Assembly (NCBI RefSeq): GCF_013415905.1
Contig: NZ_CP058909.1
Coordinates: 496,001 to 560,000 of the forward strand
Length of the DNA stretch: 64,000 nucleotides
Source of the DNA: Halosimplex pelagicum
GTDB taxonomy: Archaea > Halobacteriota > Halobacteria > Halobacteriales > Haloarculaceae
Direction of reading: 5' to 3'
The notes under the pieces are model-generated. The model was given only the letters and a program-made list of their open reading frames with translations, searched no databases and was not told the DNA's origin. The stretch's first letter is position 1. Every line of letters starts with the position of its first letter. Below, piece by piece: positions 1 through 8,341 of the stretch. A program made the position numbers and the translations under genes.

Positions 1-1671
1 TTCTACTACGACTTCGACGACGTGGACGTCGACGAGGGCGACTTCGACGACCTGGTCGCCGAGATGGAGGCCATCGTCGACGACGACCTCGACATCGAGC
101 GCGAGGAGGTCCCGCTCGACGAGGCCCGCGACCGCGTCGCCGGCGACCCCTACAAGGAGGAGATCCTCGAGGACCTCGCGGCCGGCGACCGCGGCGCCGA
201 CGACGACATCGAGACCGTCTCCTTCTACGGCCAGGGGGACTTTTCGGATCTGTGTGCCGGCCCGCACGTCGCATCGACGGGCGAGATCGGCGCCGTCGAC
301 CTCCGGGAGATCGCCGCGACCAACTGGCGCGGCGACGAGGACGAGCCGCGGCTCACCCGCGTCTACGGCACCGCCTTCGGCTCCGAGTCCGACCTGGAGG
401 ACTACTGGGAGCGCAAGGAGGAGGCCGAGCGCCGCGACCACCGCCGCATCGGCCGCGAGATGAACCTCTTCTCCATCCCCGAGCACTCGCCGGGCTGCGT
501 CCACTTCCACCCCGACGGGATGGCGATCCGGCGCGAACTGGAGGACTACATCCGCGCGAAGAACGACGAACTCGGCTACGAGGAGGTGTGGACGCCCGAA
601 CTCAACAAGGTCGACCTCTGGAAGACCTCGGGCCACTACGAGCACTTCTGCGAGGAGGACGAGATGTTCCACTGGGACCAGGCCAGCGCCCGCACCGAGG
701 GCGACGACGCCGACGAGTACGGCCTCAAGCCCATGAACTGCGCCAACCACGTCCACCTCTACCAGCGCGAACGACGCTCCTATCGCGAGCTGCCCAAACG
801 GTACTGCGAGTTCGGCACCTGCTACCGTAACGAGCGCTCCGGCGAACTCTCGGGCATGCTTCGGGTCCGCGGGTTCACCCAGGACGACGGCCACGCCTTC
901 GTCACCCGTGACCAGATCCAGGGCGAGGTCACCCGCACGCTCGAAGTGATCGACGAGGTGCTCGCGGACTTCGGCCTCGACGTGACCTTCAAGCTCGAAA
1001 CCCAGCCCGACGACTCGTTCGGCGACGACGCCCTCTGGGAGCGCGCCGAGAGCGACCTCCGGAGTTCCCTCGACGCGCTGGGCGAGGGCTACGAGGTCGA
1101 GGCCGGCGAGGGCGCCTTCTACGGCCCGAAGATCGCCGCCGACGCCGAGGACGCCATCGGCCGCGAGTGGACCGTCGGCACCGTCCAGCTGGACTTCGTC
1201 CAGCCCGACCGGTTCGACCTGGTCTACGTCGGCGAGGACAACGAGGAGCACACGCCGGTGATGATCCACCGCGCCCTCCTCGGAACGTTCGAGCGGTTCA
1301 TGGCCGTCATGATCGAGCACTTCGCCGGGCGGTTCCCGCTGTGGCTCGCGCCCGAGCAGGTCCGGGTCCTCCCGCTGAACGAGGAGGTGCTGGGCTACGC
1401 CCACCGCCTGCGCAACGACTTCGAGGAGAGCGGCTTCCGCGCGACCGTCGCCGACGGCGACGACACGCTCCAGCGGAAGATCCGCGCCGCCCACGACGAG
1501 AACGTCCCCTACATGCTCATCGTCGGCCCCGACGAGGAGGAGGCCGGCACCGTCTCCGTCCGGGACCGCGCCGAGCGCGAGGCCCGCGACGTGGACCCCG
1601 ATGCGTTCCGCGAGCACCTCCGCGCCGAGCGCGAGGAGAAACGGCTCGAACCGGACTTCCTCGACGACTAG
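1..1671 (+). CDS. thrS: Threonyl-tRNA synthetase (5' truncated by window edge)
   Basis: The enzyme charges tRNA-Thr in the cytoplasm. The reading frame is open from base 1, so the true start lies upstream and about 556 C-terminal residues are present. The fragment begins in the N2 editing domain, whose DLCAGPH motif sits near fragment residue 83; this is the bacterial-type editing domain, not the D-aminoacyl-deacylase-like domain of many archaeal ThrRS. The class II core follows: zinc ligands Cys247 (in MNCANH), His298 (DDGHAF) and His423 (MIHRALLG), motif 2 around RNERSGELSG (about 276), and motif 3 around HRALLGTFERF. The last 110 residues form the anticodon-binding domain. Bacterial-type ThrRS is known in haloarchaea and is usually explained by ancient transfer. 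The identification is very secure. Confidence 0.97.
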   Translation, partial: FYYDFDDVDVDEGDFDDLVAEMEAIVDDDLDIEREEVPLDEARDRVAGDPYKEEILEDLAAGDRGADDDIETVSFYGQGDFSDLCAGPHVASTGEIGAVDLREIAATNWRGDEDEPRLTRVYGTAFGSESDLEDYWERKEEAERRDHRRIGREMNLFSIPEHSPGCVHFHPDGMAIRRELEDYIRAKNDELGYEEVWTPELNKVDLWKTSGHYEHFCEEDEMFHWDQASARTEGDDADEYGLKPMNCANHVHLYQRERRSYRELPKRYCEFGTCYRNERSGELSGMLRVRGFTQDDGHAFVTRDQIQGEVTRTLEVIDEVLADFGLDVTFKLETQPDDSFGDDALWERAESDLRSSLDALGEGYEVEAGEGAFYGPKIAADAEDAIGREWTVGTVQLDFVQPDRFDLVYVGEDNEEHTPVMIHRALLGTFERFMAVMIEHFAGRFPLWLAPEQVRVLPLNEEVLGYAHRLRNDFEESGFRATVADGDDTLQRKIRAAHDENVPYMLIVGPDEEEAGTVSVRDRAEREARDVDPDAFREHLRAEREEKRLEPDFLDD

Positions 1672-1823
1672 GTCGACACCGCGCGCTCTCCCTCTCCCCG
1701 TCCCGTGCGGCGAGCGCGACCGGACCACGGCGAGGCAACGCGAGTCCACCGTTCTTGAACGGAGAGCCGTCCGGCGGTCGCGACCGTCGGCGGCGCGGCG
1801 TCGGGTCGTCACAGTCCGAACGG

Positions 1824-1832
1824 CTCAAATAC
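1824..1832 (+). promoter_or_regulatory. TATA-like box for the helicase gene
   Basis: The sequence ctcaaatac stands out in a GC-rich spacer and is centred about 26 nt before the GTG at 1854. This is the spacing expected for a leaderless haloarchaeal transcript and supports that start. Confidence 0.5.
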
Positions 1833-1853
1833 CTGCCGGACGGACAGAGGACC

Positions 1854-3905
1854 GTGTCACAGCAGGTCGGCGAGGTCGGGACGCTGTTCCTCCACGAGTA
1901 CGGCGACGACGTGCGCGTCGCCGTGGTCAAGGACGGGGAGCGGCGCCTGCACGCGATACTGGAACTCAAGGAGACCGACGCCGGGCCGCGACCGGCGCGG
2001 CTCCGCGTGAAACAGGGCGCCAGCGAGGAGCCCCGCCCGCCCGACCTGTTCGTCGAACTCGCCCGCTCGGCCTCGCGCATCCGCATCTCCGAGCAGACCT
2101 CGAAGGCGACCCGGGGGCGGCTCCAGGAGCTGCTCGACGCCTACCAGCTCGAAGCGAAGGCCGTCCGCACCTGTCGCTACTGCGCCTCGGAGGGGCAGTA
2201 CTCGCCGGTCACCTCCGAGACGGCCATCGCGGCCGACGGGGAGTACATCTGCCCCGACTGCGCGAAGGCCGAACTCGACCGCGAACTCGCCTACAAGGGC
2301 GAGATCACCGCCGGCGCCCGCGACCGGCTCTACGACCTGCTCACCGAGGTCCAGGACCTCGAACGCGTGTCCAATCTCCTGAAGGGCGACCTGGACCCCG
2401 ACCTCACGAAGTTCGACGAGATCTCGGCGACCGTCGACGAGGTCGACCCCGTCCCCGTCGACTCGCTGGATCTCCACCCCGGCATCCAGAACCACCTGGA
2501 GGGGCGGTTCGACACGCTGCTTCCGGTCCAGAGCCTCGCCGTCGAGAACGGCGCCACGGAGGGCCGGGACCAGCTGGTCGTGTCCGCGACGGCGACGGGG
2601 AAGACGCTCATCGGCGAGATGGCCGGCCTCGACCGCGTCCTGAACGACAAGGGGAAGATGCTCTTTCTCGTCCCGCTCGTCGCGCTGGCCAACCAGAAAC
2701 ACGAGTCCTTCGAGGAGCGCTACGGCGACATGGTCGACGTGTCCCTGCGCGTGGGCGCCAGCCGCATCAACGACGGCGGCGGCCGCTTCGACCCCGGCGC
2801 CGACGTGATCGTCGGCACCTACGAGGGCATCGACCACGCGCTACGCACGGGGAAGGACCTCGGTAATATCGGCACGGTCGTCATCGACGAGGTCCACACA
2901 CTCGGCGAGGACGAGCGGGGCCACCGCCTCGACGGGCTGATCTCCCGGCTCAAGTACTACTGCGGCGAGCGCTCGGACAACCACAGCACCGACGGCACCC
3001 AGTGGATCTACCTCTCGGCGACGGTCGGCAACCCCGGCCAGCTGGCCGAGCAGCTCCGGGCCCAGCTCATCGAGTTCGAGGAGCGGCCGGTGCCCATCGA
3101 GCGCCACGTCACCTTCGCGGACGGCCGCGAGAAGATGCAGATCGAGAACAAGCTCGTCAGGCGCGCCTTCGACACGAAATCGAGCAAGGGGTACCGCGGC
3201 CAGACGATCATCTTCACCAACTCCCGGCGGCGGTGTCACGAGATCTCCCGGAAGCTAGAGTACGACTCGGCCCCCTACCACGCCGGGCTGGACCACCGCC
3301 GGCGCAAGAAGGTCGAAGGGATGTTCGCCGACCAGGACCTGGCCGCGGTCGTGACCACGGCGGCGCTCGCGGCGGGCGTCGACTTCCCCGCCTCGCAGGT
3401 CGTCTTCGACTCGCTGGCGATGGGCATCGAGTGGCTCACCGTCCAGGAGTTCCACCAGATGCTCGGCCGCGCGGGTCGGCCGGACTACCACGACAAGGGG
3501 ACGGTGTACGTCCTCGTCGAGCCCGACGGCAATTACCACAACAGCCAGGAGATGAGCGAGGACGAGGTGGCGTTCAAGCTACTGAAAGGCGAGATGGACC
3601 CCGTGATCACCCGCTACGACGAGGGCGCGGCCGTCGAGGAGACGCTCGCCAACGTCACCGTCGGCGGGAAACACGCCAAGCGGCTCAACGAGCGGATGAT
3701 CGGCGAGGTGCCGACCACGCACGCCGTCGGCAAACTCCTGGAGTACGAGTTCATCGACGGGCTGGAACCGACGCCGATGGGCCGGGCGGTCACCTCCCAC
3801 TTCCTCTCGCCCGACGACGCGTTCCTGCTGCTCGACGGCATCCGGAAGGGGTCGGACCCCTACGAGATCGTCGGGACGATGGAGCTGCGCGACGACGAGC
3901 GGTAA
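1854..3905 (+). CDS. DEAD/DEAH-box superfamily 2 helicase (Ski2/Hel308-like)
   Basis: A 683-residue ATP-dependent helicase. GTG 1854 is chosen because a TATA-like box lies 26 nt upstream and the protein then begins at its conserved N-terminal part; the frame is open further upstream only as a shadow of thrS. A CxxC...CxxC zinc-binding pair (Cys107, 110, 133, 136) precedes the helicase core. The core has Walker A SATATGKT (244-251), a DEVH Walker B box (345-348), motif III SATVGN (about 388) and motif VI QMLGRAGRPD (about 535-544), the QxxGRAGR form typical of Ski2-like enzymes. It is probably involved in DNA or RNA remodelling or repair; the substrate cannot be read from sequence. It lies downstream of thrS on the same strand but seems to have its own promoter. 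Confidence 0.9.
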   Translation: MSQQVGEVGTLFLHEYGDDVRVAVVKDGERRLHAILELKETDAGPRPARLRVKQGASEEPRPPDLFVELARSASRIRISEQTSKATRGRLQELLDAYQLEAKAVRTCRYCASEGQYSPVTSETAIAADGEYICPDCAKAELDRELAYKGEITAGARDRLYDLLTEVQDLERVSNLLKGDLDPDLTKFDEISATVDEVDPVPVDSLDLHPGIQNHLEGRFDTLLPVQSLAVENGATEGRDQLVVSATATGKTLIGEMAGLDRVLNDKGKMLFLVPLVALANQKHESFEERYGDMVDVSLRVGASRINDGGGRFDPGADVIVGTYEGIDHALRTGKDLGNIGTVVIDEVHTLGEDERGHRLDGLISRLKYYCGERSDNHSTDGTQWIYLSATVGNPGQLAEQLRAQLIEFEERPVPIERHVTFADGREKMQIENKLVRRAFDTKSSKGYRGQTIIFTNSRRRCHEISRKLEYDSAPYHAGLDHRRRKKVEGMFADQDLAAVVTTAALAAGVDFPASQVVFDSLAMGIEWLTVQEFHQMLGRAGRPDYHDKGTVYVLVEPDGNYHNSQEMSEDEVAFKLLKGEMDPVITRYDEGAAVEETLANVTVGGKHAKRLNERMIGEVPTTHAVGKLLEYEFIDGLEPTPMGRAVTSHFLSPDDAFLLLDGIRKGSDPYEIVGTMELRDDER

Positions 3906-3981
3906 GGCCCCGACCGGAGCGGTACCGAACGCGGTAAGGCGACCGTACTCCGTGATAGCTCGGCGCACGAGCGCGCCCAAG

Positions 3982-3988
3982 ACTTATC
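3982..3988 (+). promoter_or_regulatory. TATA-like box for the PHP gene
   Basis: The heptamer acttatc is centred about 28 nt before the ATG at 4013, consistent with leaderless transcription. Confidence 0.45.
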
Positions 3989-4012
3989 CCGGTCGATAGC
4001 CTGGAATAGGCA

Positions 4013-4882
4013 ATGACTGCCGGTACCGGACCCGACCCGACCCGAACGATCACCCTCGACGCCCACGTCCACACCGACGCCTCCTACGACTGTTCGACGG
4101 CGCCGGAACGCGTCGTCGACGCGGCGCTTGCCGCCGGCCTCGACGCGGTCGCTATCACCGACCACGACGCCGTCGACGGCGCGGCCCGCGCGGTCGCCGC
4201 CGCCGCGGGGACGGACCTGCTCGTGGTGCCGGGCGTCGAGGTCTCCACGGCCGAGGGTCACCTCCTCGCGCTCGGCGTCGACCGGGCGCCCGCGCCCGAC
4301 CGGTCGTTCGCCGAGACGGTCGAGACGGTCCGGTCGGCCGGCGGCGTCGCGGTCGTCCCCCACCCCTTCCAGGTCAGCCGCCACGGCGTCCGCCGAGCGG
4401 CGATGGCCGACTGCGAACTCGACGGCGTGGAGACGCTGAACGCCGTCGCGGTCACCGGCTACGGAAACCGGCGCGCTCGAACCTTCGCGGCGAGCGAGGG
4501 GTACCCGACGGTCGGCGGCAGCGACGCCCACCGGCCGGGCCTGATCGGGCGGGCGTTCACGAGCGTCACGCTCCCCGAGGGTGTCGGCTGGACGACGATG
4601 ACGGCCGCGGACGTGCTGGCGGGGATCCGCGCGGGCGACGCGACCGCCCAGGGGACCGTCACGACGCCCGTCGAGTTCGCGAAGACCTACGCGTGGCACG
4701 CCCGCGACACGGCCGCGACGGCGGTCGGCTCCGCCCGGGCCGCCACGGCGACCGGGCGCTCGGCGGCCGGCTCCCACCCCGCGGTCGGCGCCGGTGCGGT
4801 ACTCGGCTCCGCGCTGTTGCTCGGCTCGCGCGTCGGGCGTCTCGGTCGCGCGCCACGACGGATCGCCGGTCGCGTCCGGTAA
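4013..4882 (+). CDS. PHP-domain metal-dependent phosphoesterase
   Basis: A 289-residue protein of the PHP (polymerase and histidinol phosphatase) family, which cleaves phosphoester bonds with a di- or trinuclear metal centre. The metal-binding motifs are in order: HxH (His18, His20), TDHD (49-52), the Glu of PGVEV (about 76), HPF (about 114) and GSDAH (about 167). After the catalytic domain there is an Ala-rich tail with one weakly hydrophobic segment (AVGAGAVLGSALLLG) and a basic end, possibly a membrane-proximal anchor. The substrate is unknown; relatives act on nucleotides or histidinol phosphate. The gene appears to be monocistronic. Confidence 0.88.
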   Translation: MTAGTGPDPTRTITLDAHVHTDASYDCSTAPERVVDAALAAGLDAVAITDHDAVDGAARAVAAAAGTDLLVVPGVEVSTAEGHLLALGVDRAPAPDRSFAETVETVRSAGGVAVVPHPFQVSRHGVRRAAMADCELDGVETLNAVAVTGYGNRRARTFAASEGYPTVGGSDAHRPGLIGRAFTSVTLPEGVGWTTMTAADVLAGIRAGDATAQGTVTTPVEFAKTYAWHARDTAATAVGSARAATATGRSAAGSHPAVGAGAVLGSALLLGSRVGRLGRAPRRIAGRVR

Positions 4883-4964
4883 CCCCCAGCGACCGGCACG
4901 GCTGCCGCTCGCGCCGCACGGGCGATGAGTGGCCTTTTTCCGGCGCCCCCGCTTCTGTGCGGAC

Positions 4965-6839
4965 GTGCCATTCGGGATCACCGCCGGCGCGACCTTCGTC
5001 TTCCTCGTCATCGTCGCGGCGCTGATCCTCTTCGCCACCGAGCCCGTCCCCGTCGACATCACCGCCATCGGCGTCCTCGTCGCCCTGTTGCTCGTCGAAC
5101 CGCTGTCGGCGACGGCCGCCGACCTGGGCCTGCTCGCCGACCCGCTGGTCGTGTTGAGCGACCCCGCCGAGGGCCTATCGGCCACCGACAACGGTCTCTC
5201 CGGATTCGCGAGTTCGGCGACGCTGACGGTGTTGGCTATGTTCGTCCTCTCGGATGGCGTCCAGCGGACCGGCGTCGTCCAGATCCTCGGGTCGAAGATC
5301 GCCGCCGTCACCCGCGACAGCGAGTCCCGCCAGTTGGGCGCCATCATCGGCGTCGTCAGCCCCATCTCCGGGTTCATCAACAACACCGCCGCCGTCGCCA
5401 TCCTCCTGCCGATGGTCACCGACCTGGCCCACGAGGGCAAGACCTCCCCATCGAAACTGCTCATCCCCCTCTCCTACGCCTCGATGTTCGGCGGCATGCT
5501 CACGCTGATCGGCACCTCGACGAACATCCTCGCCTCCGAGCTGTCGGGGCGGCTCATCGGCCGCACGTTCACGATGTTCGAGTTCACGCAGCTGGGGGTC
5601 GTCGTCTCGATCGTCGGCGCGGCGTACCTGCTGACGGTCGGCCGCTGGCTGACGCCCGAACGGATCCCGGTCGCCGAGGACCTCACCGCGGAGTTCGAGA
5701 TGGGCGAGTACCTCACCGAGGTGGTCGTCCGCGAGGACTCGCCGATGGTCGGCGAGACCGTTCGCAGCGCGCTCCGGGACACCGAGTTCGACGTGGACGT
5801 GGTCCAGCTGATCCGCGGCGACCGGACGTTCACCGAACCGCTCGACCCGAAGGCGATCCGCGCCGGCGACGTGTTCGCCGTCCGGACCGACCGCGACACG
5901 CTCGTCGAGCTCTCCGACGCCGAGGGCCTCGATCTCCTCCCCGAGGTCGACGTCGACGAGGCCGAACTCGAACAGGCCAACGAGCGGGAGAACCTCGTCG
6001 AAGTGGTGGTCGCGCCCGGGTCGAGCCTCGTCGGCGAGTCGCTCGCCTCGGCGAACTTCCGCCAGCGCTACGACGCGACCGTCCTCGCGCTGCGGCGCGG
6101 CCCGGAGCTGTTCCGCCAGCGGATGGACCACGTGCGTCTCCGCGTCGGCGACACCCTGCTGATCCAGGGCACGCCCGACAGCATCGAACGGCTCGACGCC
6201 AACCGCGACTTCATCGTCGCGGGGGTGATCGACCGCCCCGACTACCGCCGCTCGAAGATCCCCGTCGCCATCGGCATCGTCGGCGCCGTCGTCGGCGCCG
6301 CCGCGGTCGGCCTCCTCCCCATCGTTGTCGCCGCGCTGACCGGCGCACTCCTGATGGTCCTCACCGGCTGTCTCAAGTCGACGGAGGTGTACGATGCCGT
6401 CCAGTGGGACGTGATCTTCCTGCTCGCCGGCGTCATCCCGCTGGGCATCGCCCTGGAGAACACCGGCGGCGCCGACCTCATCGCCGACCTCGTCGTCCAG
6501 TCGGCGACGCTGCTCCCGCCGCTGGGCGTCCTCGCCCTGATGTACCTCGTCACCGCCCTGCTGACCAACATCATCAGCAACAACGCCAGCGTCGTCCTCA
6601 TGATCCCCGTCGCCGTCGAGGCCGCCCGCCAGCTGGGCGTGAACACCTTCTCCTTTATCCTCGCCGTCACCTTCGCCGCCTCGACGGCCTTCATGACCCC
6701 CGTCGGCTACCAGACCAACCTCTTCGTCTACGGCCCCGGCGGCTACCGCTTCTCCGACTACCTCAAGGTGGGGACGCCGCTCCAGCTCATCTTCGCCGCC
6801 GTCACGACGCTCGGTATCTACGCGTTCTGGGGGTTGTGA
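4965..6839 (+). CDS. SLC13/ArsB-type anion transporter with two RCK_C (TrkA-C) domains
   Basis: A 624-residue membrane transporter of the SLC13/DASS-like class (sodium-coupled sulfate, phosphate or dicarboxylate uptake). The N-terminal half has several hydrophobic helices starting at once (FVFLVIVAALILFA). Two soluble RCK_C domains follow in the middle (roughly residues 240-330 and 340-420), likely ligand-sensing. A second helix block then contains the conserved re-entrant signature NNASVVLMIPVAV and the MTPVGYQTN element. I prefer the GTG at 4965: a pyrimidine-rich TATA-like stretch lies about 28 nt upstream and the protein then starts at the first helix. A GTG at 4929 would add 12 residues. 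The substrate cannot be determined. Confidence 0.86.
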   Translation: MPFGITAGATFVFLVIVAALILFATEPVPVDITAIGVLVALLLVEPLSATAADLGLLADPLVVLSDPAEGLSATDNGLSGFASSATLTVLAMFVLSDGVQRTGVVQILGSKIAAVTRDSESRQLGAIIGVVSPISGFINNTAAVAILLPMVTDLAHEGKTSPSKLLIPLSYASMFGGMLTLIGTSTNILASELSGRLIGRTFTMFEFTQLGVVVSIVGAAYLLTVGRWLTPERIPVAEDLTAEFEMGEYLTEVVVREDSPMVGETVRSALRDTEFDVDVVQLIRGDRTFTEPLDPKAIRAGDVFAVRTDRDTLVELSDAEGLDLLPEVDVDEAELEQANERENLVEVVVAPGSSLVGESLASANFRQRYDATVLALRRGPELFRQRMDHVRLRVGDTLLIQGTPDSIERLDANRDFIVAGVIDRPDYRRSKIPVAIGIVGAVVGAAAVGLLPIVVAALTGALLMVLTGCLKSTEVYDAVQWDVIFLLAGVIPLGIALENTGGADLIADLVVQSATLLPPLGVLALMYLVTALLTNIISNNASVVLMIPVAVEAARQLGVNTFSFILAVTFAASTAFMTPVGYQTNLFVYGPGGYRFSDYLKVGTPLQLIFAAVTTLGIYAFWGL

Positions 6840-6897
6840 GGGGGTTTCGCGGATCAGACGGCGATACGACGGGAACGAAGCGCTACGCAACGAAACG

Positions 6898-6904
6898 CTT
6901 TACC
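6898..6904 (+). promoter_or_regulatory. TATA box for tRNA-Pro
   Basis: The heptamer ctttacc lies about 29 nt before the first tRNA base, the normal archaeal spacing for a tRNA gene. Confidence 0.5.
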
Positions 6905-6929
6905 CTGCGTCGCACTGATAGTAGCACGC

Positions 6930-7002
6930 GGGATCGTGGGGTAGCTTGGTAACCTTCAGCGTTTGGGACGCTGTACCCCCAGTTCAAATCTGGGCGATCC
7001 CA
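6930..7002 (+). tRNA. tRNA-Pro (anticodon TGG)
   Basis: A 73-nt cloverleaf. The acceptor stem GGGATCG pairs with CGATCCC and the discriminator base is A. The anticodon stem CAGCG/CGCTG encloses the loop tttggga, giving anticodon TGG at 6964-6966 (reads CCA). The T arm is CCCAG-TTCAAAT-CTGGG. The genomic CCA end is not encoded and there is no intron. The D arm with its TAGCTTGGTA loop resembles that of haloarchaeal tRNA-Pro. Confidence 0.96.
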
Positions 7003-7090
7003 TTTCTCCGGCGGCGTCGGTAGCGCTCGGAGCCACCGAATCCTCACCGCTACGTAGGAACAAATAGGATCGCGACGGATCGCCGTCCGA

Positions 7091-7888
7091 ATGAAATCGC
7101 ACGAGCGAGGTGACGCGACCGAAGCAGCGGTGATCGCGGAGCTGAAGCGCCGATGCCTCTCGGTGTCGATACCGTTCGGGGACAACGAACGGTACGATAT
7201 CGTCGTCGCGACGCCCGACGACCGGCTGTTGCGAGTGCAGATCAAGACGGGGTGGATCCGGGACGGGACGATCGAGTTCCACGGGAAGTCCCAGCACACG
7301 AATTCGACCGGGAACACCTACACGAACTACGAGGGGGACGTGGACTACTTCGTCGTCTACGTGCCCGATCTCGATTCGATGTATCTGATCGGCGAGTCGG
7401 AGTTCGGGACGGGGATGCAACTCCGGGTCGACGACCCCGAGCAGTCACACGAGACGATACACTGGGCCGAGGAGTATCGGTTCGAGGAGCGGTGGCCGCC
7501 CAGACCCGATGGATCGGCGACGGCGGACGACCGCCCTACCGTCGAACGGGTCAGCGAGTACCTCCGTCAGCGCGATGTCGACTTCGCGAGAGCGGTGACG
7601 ATCTCGGAGTACGACCTCCTCGTGGACACAGCGGAGACGGTCGTTCGGCTCGGCGTCGAGACGGGATGGGTCGAGGACGGCCGAATTCGGTTTCACCCCA
7701 ATTCGAGCACGGACAGGGACAGCATCGACTGGTTTCTCGTGTACTGTGCGGAGACGAGCCAGGCGTATCTCGTCGATCCCGACGAGTTCGACACGTCGAT
7801 CTCGCTCAGAGTCGACGATCCCGACACCGAGATGCCGTCGATCAACTGGGCCAAGGAGTACGAATTCGAGAACCGCTGGCCCCACTGA
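7091..7888 (+). CDS. Duplicated PD-(D/E)XK nuclease-like protein
   Basis: A 265-residue protein made of two copies of the same domain (about 1-138 and 145-265). The first resembles the group-I-intron-associated PD-(D/E)XK endonuclease family: Glu11 in GDATEA, Asp36 in YDIVV and Q50-x-K52 in RVQIKTGW occupy the expected metal-binding positions. Both copies end in a similar IxWAxEYxFExRWP block. In the second copy the lysine position is Glu (LGVETGW) and the N-terminal Glu helix is gone, so it is probably a catalytically dead partner. The gene begins 88 bp after tRNA-Pro and has its own TATA-like acaaatag about 30 nt upstream. Its function (DNA repair, mobile endonuclease or defence) is unknown. 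The family call is good; activity is inferred. Confidence 0.75.
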   Translation: MKSHERGDATEAAVIAELKRRCLSVSIPFGDNERYDIVVATPDDRLLRVQIKTGWIRDGTIEFHGKSQHTNSTGNTYTNYEGDVDYFVVYVPDLDSMYLIGESEFGTGMQLRVDDPEQSHETIHWAEEYRFEERWPPRPDGSATADDRPTVERVSEYLRQRDVDFARAVTISEYDLLVDTAETVVRLGVETGWVEDGRIRFHPNSSTDRDSIDWFLVYCAETSQAYLVDPDEFDTSISLRVDDPDTEMPSINWAKEYEFENRWPH

Positions 7889-7931
7889 ACGCGAACCCGC
7901 GACCCGGCAGAGACGGGTCCACCGACCGCGT

Positions 7932-8057
7932 TCAGACTCTGTCGTTGCGCGAGTAGCCGCAGGTGGTACAGTAGTACTTTTTCGGCCCGTCTTGGACGAG
8001 TTCGGCCGAACAGTCCGGACACGTTTCTTCGTCTTTGGATTGCCCTTGACCCGACAT
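7932..8057 (-). CDS. Small CPxC-type zinc-finger protein (41 aa)
   Basis: A 41-residue protein read on the minus strand from ATG 8057 to TGA 7932. It begins MSGQGQSKDEE and contains two knuckles, CPDC (residues 13-16) and CTTC followed by GY (30-33), the four-cysteine layout of the very small zinc-ribbon proteins that are abundant in haloarchaea. Such proteins have been linked experimentally to regulation of biofilm, swarming and stress, but most remain unassigned. An A/T-rich patch about 22 nt upstream (taaatc on the coding strand) may be its TATA box. It converges with the nuclease-like gene, with 43 bp between the stops. Confidence 0.8.
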   Translation of the reverse strand: MSGQGQSKDEETCPDCSAELVQDGPKKYYCTTCGYSRNDRV

Positions 8058-8197
8058 CGTGTTGTCATCAGAGATTTACACACAAAAGTACGCTGGAGCG
8101 TTATCACAGCGTGAAACGGGTCCGAGAACTCCAACGAACGATCAAAACCCCCGATGTTGAGGGTTACCATTGACGGCGTAGCACGCCGGAGGATCGA

Positions 8198-8220
8198 GTG
8201 GCCGAGGGGCGCTCGGCCAC
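8198..8220. other. Perfect 9-bp stem-loop in an otherwise empty spacer
   Basis: Arms gtggccgag and ctcggccac enclose a 5-nt loop. It sits in the 284-bp spacer 8058-8341 between two divergent genes, where I see no further gene. It could be a regulatory or structural element; there is no T-tract that would make it a clear terminator. Confidence 0.4.
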
Positions 8221-8313
8221 GGGGCGGACAGCGAGGGCGACCGTACCCCTAGTATCTCCCTCTCTCCGGGATCCGCGGGCGGTCCGCGCTCCTAACTGGT
8301 TTGGCCGTGTGCA

Positions 8314-8319
8314 TTTTAG
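8314..8319 (+). promoter_or_regulatory. TATA box for the V4R-like gene
   Basis: The hexamer ttttag is centred about 25 nt before ATG 8342 and supports that start over an in-frame start at 8198. Confidence 0.5.
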
Positions 8320-8341
8320 GTGCGAGGGTCTCGCTAGGAGC

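Noticed and set aside
1167..1853. N-terminal extension of the helicase frame back into thrS
   Set aside because: The codons overlap thrS and encode Arg/Pro-rich sequence typical of shadow frames. The GTG at 1854 has a well-placed TATA-like box.
5175..6890. 571-codon minus-strand frame opposite the SLC13-type transporter
   Set aside because: It mirrors a clear plus-strand membrane protein; composition is that of an antisense shadow in high-GC DNA.
8198..8220. Intrinsic terminator
   Set aside because: Perfect stem-loop but no T-tract on either side and it lies between divergent genes; listed only as a structural element.
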